From Cucumis sativus (Eukaryota; Streptophyta; Magnoliopsida; Cucurbitales; Cucurbitaceae): a DNA stretch of 64,000 nucleotides. The first letter of the stretch is position 1, and the number at the start of each line of letters is the position of its first letter. Position numbers and translations under genes: made by a program. The notes under the pieces were generated by a model, which was not told the origin of the DNA, searched no databases, and worked only from the letters and a program-made list of their open reading frames with translations. Below are positions 13,797 through 26,927 of this stretch, in pieces. The stretch is from the NCBI RefSeq assembly GCF_000004075.3, contig NC_026659.2, forward strand, positions 30,088,272 through 30,152,271, given 5' to 3'.

Positions 13797-16039
13797 TAAA
13801 AGAACAGAAACAAAATATTTTTTAAAAAAAAATAAAAAAAATTATGTAATATTGTATGTTTAATTTGTCGGTTTGGCATAAGAGTTTGTGTGGTGATTGT
13901 GTCATGAACTTGTACGGCTTCATTCACTGCTGTGTGTTTTTTGTTTGATAGAAAGAAAAATAAATAAATGAATATTGAAAGAAAAAAAGTTGATGGGTTT
14001 CTTTGGATGCGACTGATCGTTAAACAATGTTTTTCTGTCAGGTTTTTCCTCAATTATTGATATCATAAGACGTTGAATTCTGCATTATTGTTATTTTCTA
14101 ATTAGGGTTCTAAACAATGTACTGTTATTTTGGCTAATTAATGTAGAGATGGATAGCAAACTTTTTGTGAGTGTATATATGGACTGTTAATGTTTTTGTG
14201 ACGTGTATAATGCTTTTGATGTGTGGTTTCGATTGACATGGCATGCCAGTAATTTGCTGAGTTGGCTAGAGACTTGAGAATCATGTTGGTTCACTCAGTT
14301 GTTTTCGTGTGCACCTAACTATGTAAGAACATATTTAAAATGGTTTTCTAAGTGTTATTTTAATTAAAAACATTTCTAGCTACACTTAAAAAGTCCTTTC
14401 AAATTGACTTTATCAAATGATGTTTGTACATGATCACATGCTAGCTAGTAAAGTAAAGCTCAATGAAAGTGAGTGTAGAGTGCTATAAACTCTTGGGGTT
14501 CATTCTTCCTATCTTCTTTAATTATTTTTCAGTCTTCCCTTGTTTTCGTTGGTGAGTTTTGATGTATTTCATTGTGTTGTGTATTTTGAAGTTAGATATT
14601 TTTGTTATAAAATTTGATAGGTAAAGAAAGTGAAAAAATGTAATCAATCTTACTAAGAGTTCACTAATAGTGTAACCAATGTCACTAATAGAGAAAAGAA
14701 TAATATATATCATTTAATACAAATTGCAAAGACATTAATAGGATTAAAGAGTTTATGTATAGTGCAACTTCTTAAACGCCCTGTAACTCATAAATGAATA
14801 CACCTTAAGTAACCTACTCAAAGCATAAATTTTAGGCTAAAATTGCTGAAGTGATTTGTTCAGTTGTTTATATATTTAGATAGACTTAGCTTAGATACAT
14901 TGTTATATCACATGTTTGACTACTCTTTTGTAAGAATAGAAAATGGGTGAGAATCGAGGACTTAAAAAAAGATGTTTTAAGAGAAATTTAAAGTGATAGT
15001 TCATCCAACAAAACTTCTAATGGCGTATAATTTAGATTGTCTTTCTAAATATTTAAATTAGTGTTTTTTTCTAAGTCCAAAATAAGTGTTTATAAGCATT
15101 TAGAAAGTCAACTCTAACGAATTTTATAAGTTTAGGTAATATCAAGATGACTCAAGATCATGTTACCAAGAAATTAGAAAACTCCTTACTCAAAGGGATT
15201 TTTATGAACTAAATACACACCAAACTGTAAAATTCCTATTACTAAGAGTCATTGAACAAAAAATATGAAACTTATTAATATATATAGTATTTATATTAAT
15301 TATTCTTTTAATTCTGTGTTAATAATATTAACATATGATCGATATGCATGTCACTCCTCTAGAAGTGACGTAAATATAATGCTAAATATATGGGCAAAGC
15401 GAAGTCAAATAATTTTTTACAATCACTTATAGTCCCTCGTGTAAAATATTATAGCAAAGGACTTTCTTTTATTTTTAAATATAAAGGTTACATTGTAAGT
15501 AATTGATTCTCTTTGTATAAATTAATGGTTGAAAATGCATGTTATAATCCATAGGCTATGGTGATTTATAACCTGTGATTTTCTTTAAGTAATTTAAAAT
15601 AATCTTCTTGGGCTTGTAGGCCTATTCCACTTTTTTTAAAAAAAAGAAATTAATTGATTAAATATATATCATTATTAACCCATTTGATAGTAAACTAATT
15701 ATTAGGAATTGCTACAAATATATGGTTGGTGGTAACATTTTATAATAATATATGTTTGCCTATATATCAAGGTGTATATATAAACATTTTTTTTTGGAAC
15801 AAAGAGAGAAAGTTGAAGGGAAGAAGAAGAGGAATATAAGATGAGTGTGTGGATCAATTGCTTTTACATATTGGGCTTTAAGCCTTTAGGTGGACTTCCA
15901 GTTGGACTCTACAATTCAACAATAGTTATCATTGCTATTGGGCATCCAAACAAGGGATGGACAGAACTCAAACTTAAAGACTATCAAACAAACTTAATTC
16001 AGATATTATTTTCTGGTGAACCAAAATATTTAGAAATAT

Positions 16040-16420
16040 ATCGAGATATTCAATGACAGATATTGATAAACTATTATCATCTATCACCAATAGATATTGA
16101 TAAATACAAATAGACTTTCAATACGTACTGAATAGAGATATTTTGCTATATTTGTAAATATTTTTAGTAGTTTTGTTATTTAAAATAGTTATCTTTATAT
16201 TCATACTTAAAATTTATCATCAATGATAGGGGGCTGAACCTCGTAACTCTAAAATGTAAAAGTTATGTCACTCATTGTGGAGTTAAACTTGTTTTGATAA
16301 TGATAAGCTAAGTTAAACACAAAATTTTATAATTTATTAATGATAATGTGATATATTCTAAAATTTTGCTATATATATTTAAATATTTTAGTTAATTTTA
16401 ATTATATTTAAAAATAATAT
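16040..16420. repeat. Dispersed AT-rich repeat with 'ttttgctatatttgtaaata' motif
   Basis: The block TTTTGCTATATTTGTAAATA (about 16140) is followed by a related ATTTTGCTATATATATTTAA (about 16365). Before it are alternating GATATTGATA and TATCATCTATC phrases that can pair with each other. I recognise this as a phrase common in cucurbit intergenic repeats, but this is from memory and unverified. Confidence 0.35.
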
Positions 16421-17109
16421 TTCTTCTAATAACATTTTGGCCTGGACATTTTTAAAAAAGAAAATCAAGAATGGGCATAAATTACAAGTAGGTTGGATGT
16501 GATGTAAAATAAAACTATAATTTCAATCTAAATATGTTATTTAACATTTGAAATTAAAGATCTTACTTTGTCTTATATTTATAATTTAGGGGTTGGGGTT
16601 AGAAGAATGCACTACATAAATACTCTTTATATTAACACGTCTATATTTAGAACATTTTAAATATATATTATTTTTAAAAATAATGTAAAAAATATGATAA
16701 GAGATAAATTATTAACAAAAATAGAATAGTGAATGAGATATCATATCTTCTTTGTTCCATCTTTTTTTTCTTTTATATATACATATATACTAAATATCTT
16801 CACTTCCAAATTCCAATCCCAAAAATATTCTTTTAATCAAATTAATATTACCTTTCTAATTTTAATTTGATTGTTTTCTTGTTAACAAACTTTTTTATTC
16901 TTCTTTTTATATAGAGAGGAGTTAATTTTCATAAATTTAACAAATTCGTAAAATATTTACTGTCTGTAGGTGTAACAAGATGAAAATTTAGATGAAACTA
17001 GTCACTTTTTAAATTTGTTCTTTCCTCTTTATTCTCTTATCCTCTTATTTTTTTTTGCTTTTCATCATCTTTTTCTCTTCTTATGCAAACTTTTTTTCAA
17101 ACAGGTGGT

Positions 17110-17300
17110 TGAAGATCGTGTGACAAATACAAAATCATAAAAAAAAATCGTTTAGATTTGGCTATTCAAATTTAAAGGATCAAATCTCTAAAATATATAC
17201 TAAAAAAATCTTGAAAAAAATCGTTTAGATTTAGTTATCAAAAAATCTAAACGATCGTTTACTAAAATATAATCAAATCTAAACGATGACTCAAGCTCTA
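17110..17300. repeat. Cluster of AAACGAT / ATCGTTTAGATTT inverted motifs
   Basis: ATCGTTTAGATTT occurs at about 17147 and 17219, and its reverse complement AAATCTAAACGAT at about 17245 and 17275, so the copies can form small hairpins. Related ACGATCGTG and AAACGATCAT units occur at 37030-37200. Confidence 0.55.
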
Positions 17301-17375
17301 TTAAGTTTTTTTGATTAACTTTGTTGTTATTATGTCTATGAAAAGTCACTGTATATACATTATCTTCGATGAATA

Positions 17376-17457
17376 AGAGAAACAAAAATCAATTTCTACG
17401 AAGTTCGAATATTTAAAGAGAAACAAAAATCAATTTCTAGGAAGTTCGAAAATTAAG
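17376..17457. repeat. 41-bp tandem duplication
   Basis: A unit starting AGAGAAACAAAAATCAATTT and containing GAAGTTCGAA occurs twice with a 41-bp period and very few differences. Confidence 0.85.
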
Positions 17458-17793
17458 TTAAATATTCGATAGAGTTGAAAAAAACTAAAATAAAACAAAT
17501 TTAGGAAACATAAATAAGAGATTAAAAAACAAAAAGAGAGAATTGTAAAAACAATATATGTACCAACTTACAATTTAATTACTCTATTGGCTTATTAACC
17601 AAGTAATATAGTCATAAAATCAAAATCCATCGTCCAATGTGACCAACAACAACTAGAAAAAAACAATAATAAGAAAAAAGTTTATACATTTTTTTACATG
17701 TAAAATTAAGAAGTTTAAACATCAATTAAACAAATATATAGATTTTTTAAAAAAAAACTAAACTTATATCCTTCTATTCCATCCATAAGATAT

Positions 17794-17915
17794 ATTTTAT
17801 TAGAGGTGGTTAATAAGTAAATAATCACATTAACCTTCAAATTATAAATGTGATATTTTATTAAAAGTCGTTAATAAGTAAATAACCACATTAACCTTCA
17901 AATTATAAACGTGAT
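17794..17915. repeat. 61-bp tandem duplication
   Basis: Two 61-bp units (17794-17854 and 17855-17915) share ATTTTATTA, TTAATAAGTAAATAA and CACATTAACCTTCAAATTAT, with a handful of substitutions. The copies directly abut, consistent with a local duplication rather than two insertions. Confidence 0.9.
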
Positions 17916-20389
17916 CTCAATTTAATAAGAAAATATATTTTTAATATTATAACTTTAGTCGGGTTCACAATTTTTCTACCCATTTTTCTTTCATACTTTT
18001 TTTAAAATAACATTTTTTTAAAAAAAGTTCTTACATTTTTACTCTCATATTTTCGTCTAATATAATGCAATATTTATTTGTGCTTGTAGCCATAACTAAC
18101 ACCCTATTGATAAATACGTGAATCTTTGTTTTGATTTCTCTATCATTTACTCCTTTTCTATTTTATTTGTTTATCGATTTCATAACACTAAATTTGACAT
18201 GAATGGTGGAATTTCAATCATGTCATACGAACCTCGAGAAAATTATAAAAATTGTCTTAGCATATATAAACCGAAAGAAATTGAATGATGTGAAGTCAAA
18301 TGATATCAAGTTTGGTGAATATGCAAATACTTCAAATTTACTGTGGATAAGGCTTCATTACTCTTGAAATGGTAGCAAATGCATGGGATACTGATGCAAA
18401 ATAAATAGTTTAGATAATTTGTTGTACTTATTAAACGCTTTTTTTTAAAAAAAGTTTTAGATTATTAATGTGTTTTTATGTTACAATGAAGTGAAATTAT
18501 GAGATTTACTGACTCTTAAAATGTTTAGGATTATAGATCTATGCAATGCAATGTAATTTTTGAAAAGAGGGAGATGTGTAAAATGTAGAAAAAAGAGTAT
18601 TGGTACTTTCTTTTAGTCTTATATGCCATGTTTCTTTTGGGATGCATGACCTTCGCAAGTTCAGAATCATTCAAGCTTGATTTGATCAATCTTATTTATG
18701 GAACGATTCTAAAAATGATGGACTTTATTTGAGAATTTTGAGTTTAAGATTTAAAAGTGTTGTTCATCGACAATATTGTCGGATTCAATTTTTCAATTGT
18801 TACATAACATTTTACTTATGTTTTTGTTGGGTTTATCTATTTAGAATCTCTAATATTTAACATAAAAGGAAGCTTCATCCGTGCTTAATCAAAAGAAAAT
18901 TTTGAGGAGAAATGAAAAGCAACTAAAGACATTGAGACAAAGATTACAATATTAAATCAAACTTAATTTCAATGGACACCATGAATCAAAAGAAGAAAAA
19001 CAGTTGGATAGAAATTTGGTTGCTTTTTGATAGATGAAAGACACACACATGTATGTGGGACATTCTTTTTTATATATACATATATTATTACTAATTTATA
19101 AGAATGCATGTGGGACAATTGTATTTGAAGTGATAAGTTTGATTCAATTAAGAGCTTTTTACAAAGAAAAAGAAAAGATGCAATTTGATGTAAGTAGGGA
19201 AAAAGTAGTTGAAATAATATGAAAGGGCATGCCTTAAACAGTGTGTTGGCCTTTGCCCACAGCCACTGCCACTGCCCTTCTTTTTTGAGCTTTTAGGTGC
19301 ATTTGATGATGTCAAGTGCTGTTGATGGGGTCCCTAATACCCCAACTTTCCATCCTCCACACTTTCTTCTGCTTTAAGTCTAATATATAATACCCATCAC
19401 TTGCTTTTCCAATCATTCACCCCATCTTCTTAACCCACTTTATAAAGTTTGTTTATTTTATTTACAAACTGATTTTGTAATACCTCAGTTTAGTTAAAGG
19501 AGCTCTACGACATAATGGACATTCTATGACTCATGCACAAAGTAGCATAGTTAGGGAAAGAGTGAAAAGAGTCATAAAAACTCATTTTCATGTCTTTTTT
19601 TCAAGAAAAAATTGAATATATAAATGAATCTACACTTAATCATAACTTTGTTGTGTACTTAACTTAATAATGAAAATATAAAAGTTAAGTGTGTTTAGCT
19701 TAAAGCAATCTGCAAAAGATTCATCAAACATTAGTTTTGACCTTTCAAAACAGTTTACTGTGCATGATAAGCAAGGAGTACGTTATTAGTTATTAAGATG
19801 CCGTGTATGCAACAATCCATGAAGTGTAACAGATTTGGATTTTGATAATTGTAAATTTAGATTCTTGTTGTCCTTTGCCTTAAATCTATATCTGTTTCTA
19901 TGTTGTTCTTCTCAATTGTTTGGTTTGTTATCTTTTATCACCATGTATTTCATAACTAATGATGGTACAGGTAAGAACACTATAGTGGGAAAAAGGTGTA
20001 CAGTAAGTTCAAGTCTTATCATCAAGTTCTAAAAAGGCAAATTGGATCTAAGATTTTGCATCTTTTTTTCTTTTTCCTTTAGGATAATAATAAAGATGAC
20101 TTGGTAGACCAAACAGACAATTAGATAAAGAGGTTCATGCAGTGCACCATAATGTTCAATTATAATAACATACTTGCCTTTTTCCCATTGGAAATGGAGC
20201 AGTCAACATGATATAGAATAGATTGCACATTCCACATTGATATCTACAACTAGAAAGAAAAAAAAAAGAGAGAGAGAAAAAAGGATGAAAAAGAAAAAAT
20301 AAAACATCATCTAAAATGGGACCCCAAATTTGGTTTAACAACCAACAACCCCATGTTGCTCCATAGGAAAATTTTGACCCTCACCCATT
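17916..20389. other. Gene-free stretch downstream of ABCB19
   Basis: No supported gene. The region lies 3' of ABCB19 (minus strand) and its right-most few hundred bases probably include that gene's 3' UTR, but no clear polyadenylation signal could be assigned. Short frames at 19034 and 19835 have no recognisable content. Confidence 0.5.
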
Positions 20390-23300
20390 TCATATATGTT
20401 GATGTTGCAGCTGCAAAAGCCTTGAGTAAGCCCCCTCGGCTCGGCTTAGCAGCTCGTTATGGCTACCTTGTTCAACAATGCGCCCATCTTGGACCACACC
20501 AATGCTGTCCACACTCCTGATTGTGGATAAGCGATGTGCTACAACCACCGTGGTTCGGCCCCTCATGAGCCTTTCGAGAGCCTCTTGCAGCACACACTCG
20601 GACTCGGCGTCGAGGGCGCTGGTGGCCTCGTCGAGGAGGAGGATTGTGGGGTCCTTGAGAACAGCCCTAGCAATAGCTATGCGTTGTTTTTGGCCACCAG
20701 ATAGCTGAACTCCCCTTTCTCCAACTGGTGTGTTGTAGCCATCAGGTAGTCCACTTACAAAGCCATGAACATTGGCTGCTCTTGCTGCCTCTATTACTTC
20801 TGATTCTGTTGCTCCATCTTTTCCATATGCAATGTTATCAAAAATGCTGGCAGCAAATAAGGCTGGCTCTTGTTGTACTAATCCAATTTTCAGCCTCAAG
20901 GATTGTAAGTTTAGGCGTCGAATGTCCTTCCCGTCAATCATAACTTTCCCGGTAAGCGGATCGTAGAATCTCTCAATCAAAGCAATCACTGAACTCTTCC
21001 CTGATCCACTAGCTCCAACCAATGCCTGGCTCTGACCAGCTCTGATTCTCAAATTGAGATCCTTAAACACCATGACATCAGGTCGAGACGGGTATGCGAA
21101 GTCAACATGCCGTAGTTCAATTTCTCCACGAAGCGTCTCAACAGTCTCTGCCTCAGGATCATCAGGGTCAATCCTCGTTGGGCGATCGAGAATCGAGAAA
21201 ACAGAACCGATCGATTCACCACCTCTAACAATCTCGGGAGCAAGACTAACAGTTTCCGCCACAGAATTGGCAGTAACAACCAAGACAACGAAGACTTTGA
21301 TCACCTTAGAAAATGTTGATCCACCATTGCTGACCAAATGGACACCATACCACAACACTAAAGCTTCAGAAGCATAAAGAGCTAGCTGCGATATACCAAA
21401 AAGAATCCCTGCCGTTTGGCTTCGACGGAGACTCTGTCGCTGTGGGATACGAAGCTCATGGCAAAACAAAGAAAGGATCTTGTCTTGAGCATTGAAGGCA
21501 GCTACTGTTCTGATATTGCTCACACCTTCCCCTGCAATCATACTTGTCTTCGCGTGGGCCTTTGCAGTATCCCCAGCAAATCCTTTTAATGAAAGTTGCT
21601 GCATAATAAATAACAATGTTCAATTTAAGTCATTAAACTCATCTTTAATTCAAATCAACCTCACTAATAAAAGTTAAATTAAGAACAAGCTGAGTTCTAT
21701 TAACATGGGGGTTGCTCTTCTTTTTACTAAACATGGAAAAAGAAACAATGACAAAGACATTTATAAGTTGCAGAAAGTAATGTCCTTTAGCAATCAATCG
21801 TAACTTTCACTGTATTAGAAGCATGCGCAAATTTTACAATACTGTTCAACACAAGACAAATGGTCAGATTCAGTACACTATATAGTTTGAAAAAAAAAAA
21901 CCATTAGATTTAAATCACTTTAAAGAGAAATTACTATAAGAAAAAGACAACAATGTATAATGAAGTCAGTCAGTTACAGAACTCTGCAGCTAAAAATACT
22001 ATACTATACCCCTTTTTTTTTAATTTTCATGGAAAAATGTGACGAGCTAAGTTTGAAAACTTTATATTATAAGAATGAAGATCACGGGGAGTGAGAATTT
22101 AGCTGCAGTTTTTCACATGGGGTTTCTGTCAAAAGCCAGAGAAAGAGCTCGGATTTCAAGGGAGTGAAAGATGGTCAAAACTTGAATCTTTTGAATAAAA
22201 AAAAAAAATACTGCAAAGATGCAGAAGAGTCGGTGTTTGTAAACATTTCAAAACAGAGAAACCAAGAAGGAAAATAAATAGGCATTGGGCTCGAAGAAAA
22301 AAGGTAAAACCAAAAACAGAACAAAAAACGCAGAATGGATTCTACTTGAAAAAATGAAAAGGGGGTGAGGAATTTTTTAGTAAAGTTTGAATCATGTTGG
22401 AATTTCGAAGAGGTTTCTCGTTGGTTGTTTGTTTATTTTATTATTACATATTAAAATTGAAAAGCTACGAACATTTTAAATACATATATTTCTTTAATGT
22501 TTATCACTGCAAAGACTTCAGAAGTTAGTGCAGAGCAGGCACGTGCAGAGCACAGAGATGGCAAGAGTTAAATATTTCAGGTTCTTTGTCGCTTAATAAA
22601 AGAATAGGACTTCAAATGCAGTGAAGTTATATTCCAAGAGCTGTAAAAAGCAAACTTCAAAGAATCTGACCCATTTCTTCAAAGTTTCAATTTTTCACTA
22701 ACTGCAGCTTACCTTTTTAGACTAGGGTCAACTCATGCAGGACTTGAAAGGAAAGATATATAAAACTAATCTTTTTTGTGTAGGTTGTTTTAAAATGCTT
22801 TGAAATAGACATTAATGGAGTTTTGGGAAATGGGTTTTGAGTTTTGAGTTTTGAGTCGTTTTACCTGAGCCATGTTGGCAAGAACAAGTAGAGGGAAAGC
22901 TGCAAGGATGAGAAGAGAAACTCTCCATTCAACAATGAATGCAACTATGAAAGATGTGAAAAGTGAAGTCATGTTTTGTAATATCACTGATATTCTTTCA
23001 GCTATCGCGGATTTTACATCAGCTGCATCAGTCGCTAATCTTGCTGCTACTAAACTTGAGTTGTGTTCTTCTTCATCGAACCATCCGACTTCATTCCTCA
23101 ATATAGCTAATATAACACAAGAAAGACAGCAAAGGATTGGATTTATTTCACTTTCTTTTATATTAATAAGGGTTTATAAGCTCAATGATTAATGATTGAT
23201 TTTTACCTGCGAGCATCATTCTTCTGACTCTGGTTGTGAGATTTTCGCCCATGATTGTAAAGAAATAATGCTGAATTAGATAAGCTACAACTGCGTAAAC

Positions 23301-26300
23301 CCCAATCCCGATGTAGATGAAAACGAATTCCTTGATTTTCCTTTCCATGGCGGATGAATTTCTGTAATAGAAAACCTCAATCATGTTGCTCATAACAATG
23401 GCGAATGTTGGACTGATGAAACCGGAGAGAACAGACCCAACAGCTCCCATTATTGAATACGGCCATTCAGGGCCGTTGAGTTTAAGAAGACGAAGGAAAT
23501 AGCCATCTGGGGCAGGGTTTTTCCGATCGGTTTCGGCGTTCGAGACCATTTCGATTCGGCCATCAGCACCGGTGCTATACGAATAGCTCAAATTCCTGAG
23601 ACTACCGGAGCGGAGGCTTAATGATTTTGTTGATAATGAGTGGCTAAGCCGTGACGATCGTGTTCGACGTGTCGATGGATTGGAGAATTCTCTGTTTCGA
23701 ACCATTTCTTGGAATCGGATTAACGAAGAATAAGCACCGGATTTAGTGATTAGTTCGTCGTGAGTTCCTGTTTCGACGACTTGCCCCTGTTGTATAACTG
23801 CAATTGAATCGACATTTCTTATGGTTGATAATCGATGTGCGACTACCACCGTAGTTCTTCCAACCATTAAACGATCTAAAGCTTCTTGAACTATGCTCTC
23901 AGAGCCTGCATCGAGAGCACTAGTGGCTTCATCGAGAAGAAGGATTTTGGGGTTCTTCAACATTGCTCTGGCTATGGCGATTCTCTGTTTTTGGCCACCG
24001 GAGAGTTGTAATCCTCTTTCCCCCACCTGGGTTTTGATCAGAAACTTGTTATATTGTGTAAAAAACAACTAAATTATATCGATACTGAAAACTCATTCAG
24101 GTATTTTACTAACTTGGGTATCGTAGCCATTGGGGAGCAATGTGATAAAGCTATGTGCATTGGCTGCAGCCGCGGCAGCTTCAACCTCCGCCGTGGTGGC
24201 GTCGGGCTTGCCGTAGAGAATGTTTTCGTATATGGTGGTTGCAAACAAAGCCGGTTCTTGATTCACTAAACCAATTTGATCACGTAGCCATTTCAATTGC
24301 AGTGTCTTGATGTCTACATTATCTAATAAAACCTGCCCTGTTTTTAAAAGAAAACAGAAGAAATAAAGTAAGAACACAATTCACAGGTGTGTGTTGGTTT
24401 ATATGCATTGGTTTGATAATTAACCTTGATTGGGATCATAGAATCTTTCAATGAGAGAAACAACAGTGCTTTTCCCGGAACCGCTACCGCCAACAACAGC
24501 CACCGTTTTACCGGCCGGGAAGAAAATGGAGAAATCTCTAAAGATCATCACATCCGGTCTAGATGGGTAGCTAAAGGTTACATCTTTGAACTCAATGTTG
24601 CCATTAACTTCACCCAAACATTTCCCATCTAATGGGTCTTGAATTATTGTAGGCTTTTGTTTGATAATCTCCATCAATTTATACCCTGCTGCTTTCCCTT
24701 TACTAAATGCTCCCAAATTGGAAAATGACTGCCCCAAACTCCTATAGCATTACACAAAACCACATTCAACAAAAACTGTAATCCTGATGTATGATTAGTT
24801 AAACCAAAGTTTCTAATTTCTTGAGAGTCTTACATGCCACCGACGATGGCGGAGAATATAGCAGTGAAGGCTTTACCACCGTCTGTTTGTCCGTTTCGGA
24901 TGAAAACGCCAGCATACCAGAAAACAAGTGCCCAAGACATACAAGCAATGCCATAAGTGCAACCAAGACCCAACCCTTTAGCCATTCCTGCTTTGTATCC
25001 GATTTTCAAAGTGTTTTGAATTGAATCTGAATAGGAATTCAAAGCTTTGCTTTCCCCAACATAAGAGTAAACAGTTCGAACTTGAGCAATCGCCTAATAA
25101 GAGAACGTTTATGAAAGAGACATATCATGTTTATGTTCAACATACCATGTGATTGTGATTCTACTTTACTGTGGGTTTGACTAAAAAAGAATCAAACTTT
25201 GAGAAACATTAGGGAATGAAGATTAGAATGAAATTAATAGCAAAAAATGATGATCAAAACATAATTATGACATGTTGCTAAGAACAAAAAGGAAAACAGG
25301 ACAGTGAAACAGAGTTGAAACTGAAACATTACAACAATGATAGACAAGAAAGGGAAAAAAAGAAAAAATCTTTCACCTGTTCGGCAATGATGCCAGCATT
25401 TGCATAGGATTCTCGACTCTTTGAAGTAAGGCCAGTGAGAGTATAAGCATATAAACCACCAGCAAAAGCTATTCCAGGAATTACTGCTATACTCAAAAGA
25501 GCTAATCTCCATGCTGACACAAAACCCACAACCAATCCAGCCAAGAAAGTCGAAAGATAGTGAATGAAGTTCCCCACCTAAACAAAAAAAAAAAAAAAAT
25601 GAAACCCCATTTCAATAAAAAAAAGAAGAAAGATGCTTATTTTTGGTGTGGAATCAGTGTATTAATGGCGATGCTCTGCAACGGCGCATGTTAAAACTTA
25701 TCTTCTTGCTAATTTGCGCATATTGGTTTTAATTAATGAAAATAGCAACTACCCAGATGGGTATTTTGCTGAATGAAGTAATCCATTTTGCCCCTACATT
25801 AGCTACTATTAGATTTTTCTCCATTTTAGAAAAAAGAAGTTACCTTCTCACTGATTGCATCTTGTACAAGAAGAGTGTCTGTTGAAACACTAAAAACAAC
25901 ATCCCCTGTTCTTGCATCAGTGTCGAAGAATCCAACATCTTGTTTCAAAACAGCTTCTAAATACTTTTTTCTCAATGTGCTCACTTGTCTTTCCCCTGTG
26001 TACATCCAACATGCGATCTCTGTACACACAAAGATGAAGAAATTTTCATCTTTTCTGGGTTTGTAAAGAGAGAAGGAGAAGGAAAAAAACAGAGGAGTTT
26101 GTTTTCATACTTACCGGCATAGGATGAGAAACAGACAATGAGACCCAAGTACACAAAATACAGAGCATACTGCACATTAAAGGGAGAAGAAAAACAATCG
26201 GATCTGAGATCTAAAGACTAAGAAGAATAGTGAAAGAAAGAAATTGAGTTGAAATTGAGAAAACCTTAGAGACTTCAGCTGTCATTTTGTGAAAATTGGA

Positions 26301-26513
26301 TTGGTTTTTGCCGAATCCGTTAACCATTTCGCCGAAAAGGAGGAAGAAAACGGGCATGGAAGAGCCGTGGATAATGGCACCAAAACTACCAAGGATCATG
26401 AGAAACCAGTCGTATTTGTCTGCAAAAGAGAAGAGTTGGTGAAAGGGAAGGCTCTGTTCTTTCTTCTTTTCGGGCTCGGGTAATGCCTTAGGCTCTGTAA
26501 CCGGTTCCGCCAT
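20390..26513 (-). CDS. ABCB19: ABC transporter B family member 19 (auxin/brassinosteroid exporter), 10 exons, 1250 aa
   Basis: Exons on the minus strand: 26513-26265, 26169-26115, 26019-25844, 25577-25377, 25093-24834, 24741-24425, 24337-24114, 24026-23207, 23106-22865, 21598-20390. All introns are GT..AG and all phases join, giving 3753 nt. The protein has the full TMD-NBD-TMD-NBD plan of a P-glycoprotein. NBD1 has Walker [10 protein letters not shown] (about residues 398-406), signature LSGGQ (502-506) and DE of Walker B (526-527). NBD2 has GASGSGKS (1043-1050), LSGGQ (1147-1151) and DE (1171-1172). A Ser/Arg-rich linker follows NBD1. The N-terminal [10 protein letters not shown] motif, linker and length match Arabidopsis ABCB19 (about 1252 aa) closely. 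In Arabidopsis this plasma-membrane pump exports auxin in stems and is also reported to export brassinosteroids. An in-frame upstream ATG exists at 26846, but the family start is MAEP at 26513. The last intron is the longest (1266 bp). Function in this species is inferred. Confidence 0.96.
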
Positions 26514-26850
26514 TGGAGGGTCGTAGAAAAAAAACCCGATCGGGAACAGAGAGCAGAAGCAAAGGATGAAAGGGGAAGATGAATGAGTTAAAAAGAAGGC
26601 ATTGGGAATGAAAAGAATGGAAAAGAGATGTGAAGGGAAAATGGTGGAAGAGTAATGGTTAAGTGAGTGTTTAAGAGTGAGCAGTGTTGGTTGGCCGGAG
26701 AAAACAGGGGAAGAAGAAAGAGAAATGAAGTTAAGAGTGAGAGTTAGAGCAGTGGTCAAAGGTTGAAGAAGAGGAGATTTGAAGGAAGAAGTGCGTGGGG
26801 AGAATGGATTCTTATAGAGAGAGATGGGGACATTTTTATAACTCATCTTT
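26514..26850 (-). promoter_or_regulatory. ABCB19 5' leader and TATA candidates
   Basis: Upstream of the ATG the minus strand has a pyrimidine-rich leader of roughly 290-300 nt. TATAAAAATG (minus strand, 26831-26840) and CTATAAG (26811-26817) are both TATA-like. Which one is used, and the exact transcription start, cannot be decided from sequence alone. Confidence 0.45.
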
Positions 26851-26879
26851 GTTTTTTTCTTTTAAACTTTTCATTTTTC

Positions 26880-26927
26880 ATTTTTCTTTTTTCTTTTTTC
26901 TTTTTTCTTTTTTCTTTTTTCTTTTTT
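26880..26927. repeat. (TTTTTTC)n 7-mer microsatellite next to the ABCB19 promoter
   Basis: C residues occur every 7 bases at 26886, 26893, 26900, 26907, 26914 and 26921 in an otherwise all-T tract on the plus strand. It lies about 40 bp upstream of the ABCB19 TATA candidate, where it forms a GA-rich purine tract on the transcribed-gene strand. Confidence 0.9.

Larger units (their letters stand above)
3797..15780. other. Long gene desert
   Basis: Around 12 kb of AT-rich intergenic DNA. I found no exon with convincing splice sites and no protein similarity. It contains a perfect G-box palindrome (4084-4093), a 31-T run (4905-4935), a TA microsatellite (13760-13794), an imperfect 55-bp tandem duplication (12425-12531) and pieces of a dispersed repeat (7150-7270, 11150-11280). 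Pyrimidine-rich patches near 4240-4560 and 9170-9400 resemble untranslated leader sequence but are not followed by a recognisable coding exon, so no gene is called. Confidence 0.55.

Noticed and set aside
10400-14800. Possible microRNA precursors in the gene desert
   Set aside because: I looked for the mature sequences of common conserved plant miRNA families and saw none; local AT-rich foldbacks alone are not evidence.
15841-16056. 71-codon plus-strand frame with a purine-rich upstream leader
   Set aside because: No recognisable protein features; its end runs into a dispersed AT-rich repeat. Kept as unannotated.
20478-21377. Plus-strand frames opposite the last ABCB19 exon
   Set aside because: Antisense shadows of a well-supported conserved coding exon.
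26514-26846. In-frame N-terminal extension of ABCB19 (upstream ATG at 26846)
   Set aside because: The extension has no similarity to the family; the MAEP start at 26513 gives the expected length and N-terminus, and the upstream ATG lies at or before the likely TATA box.
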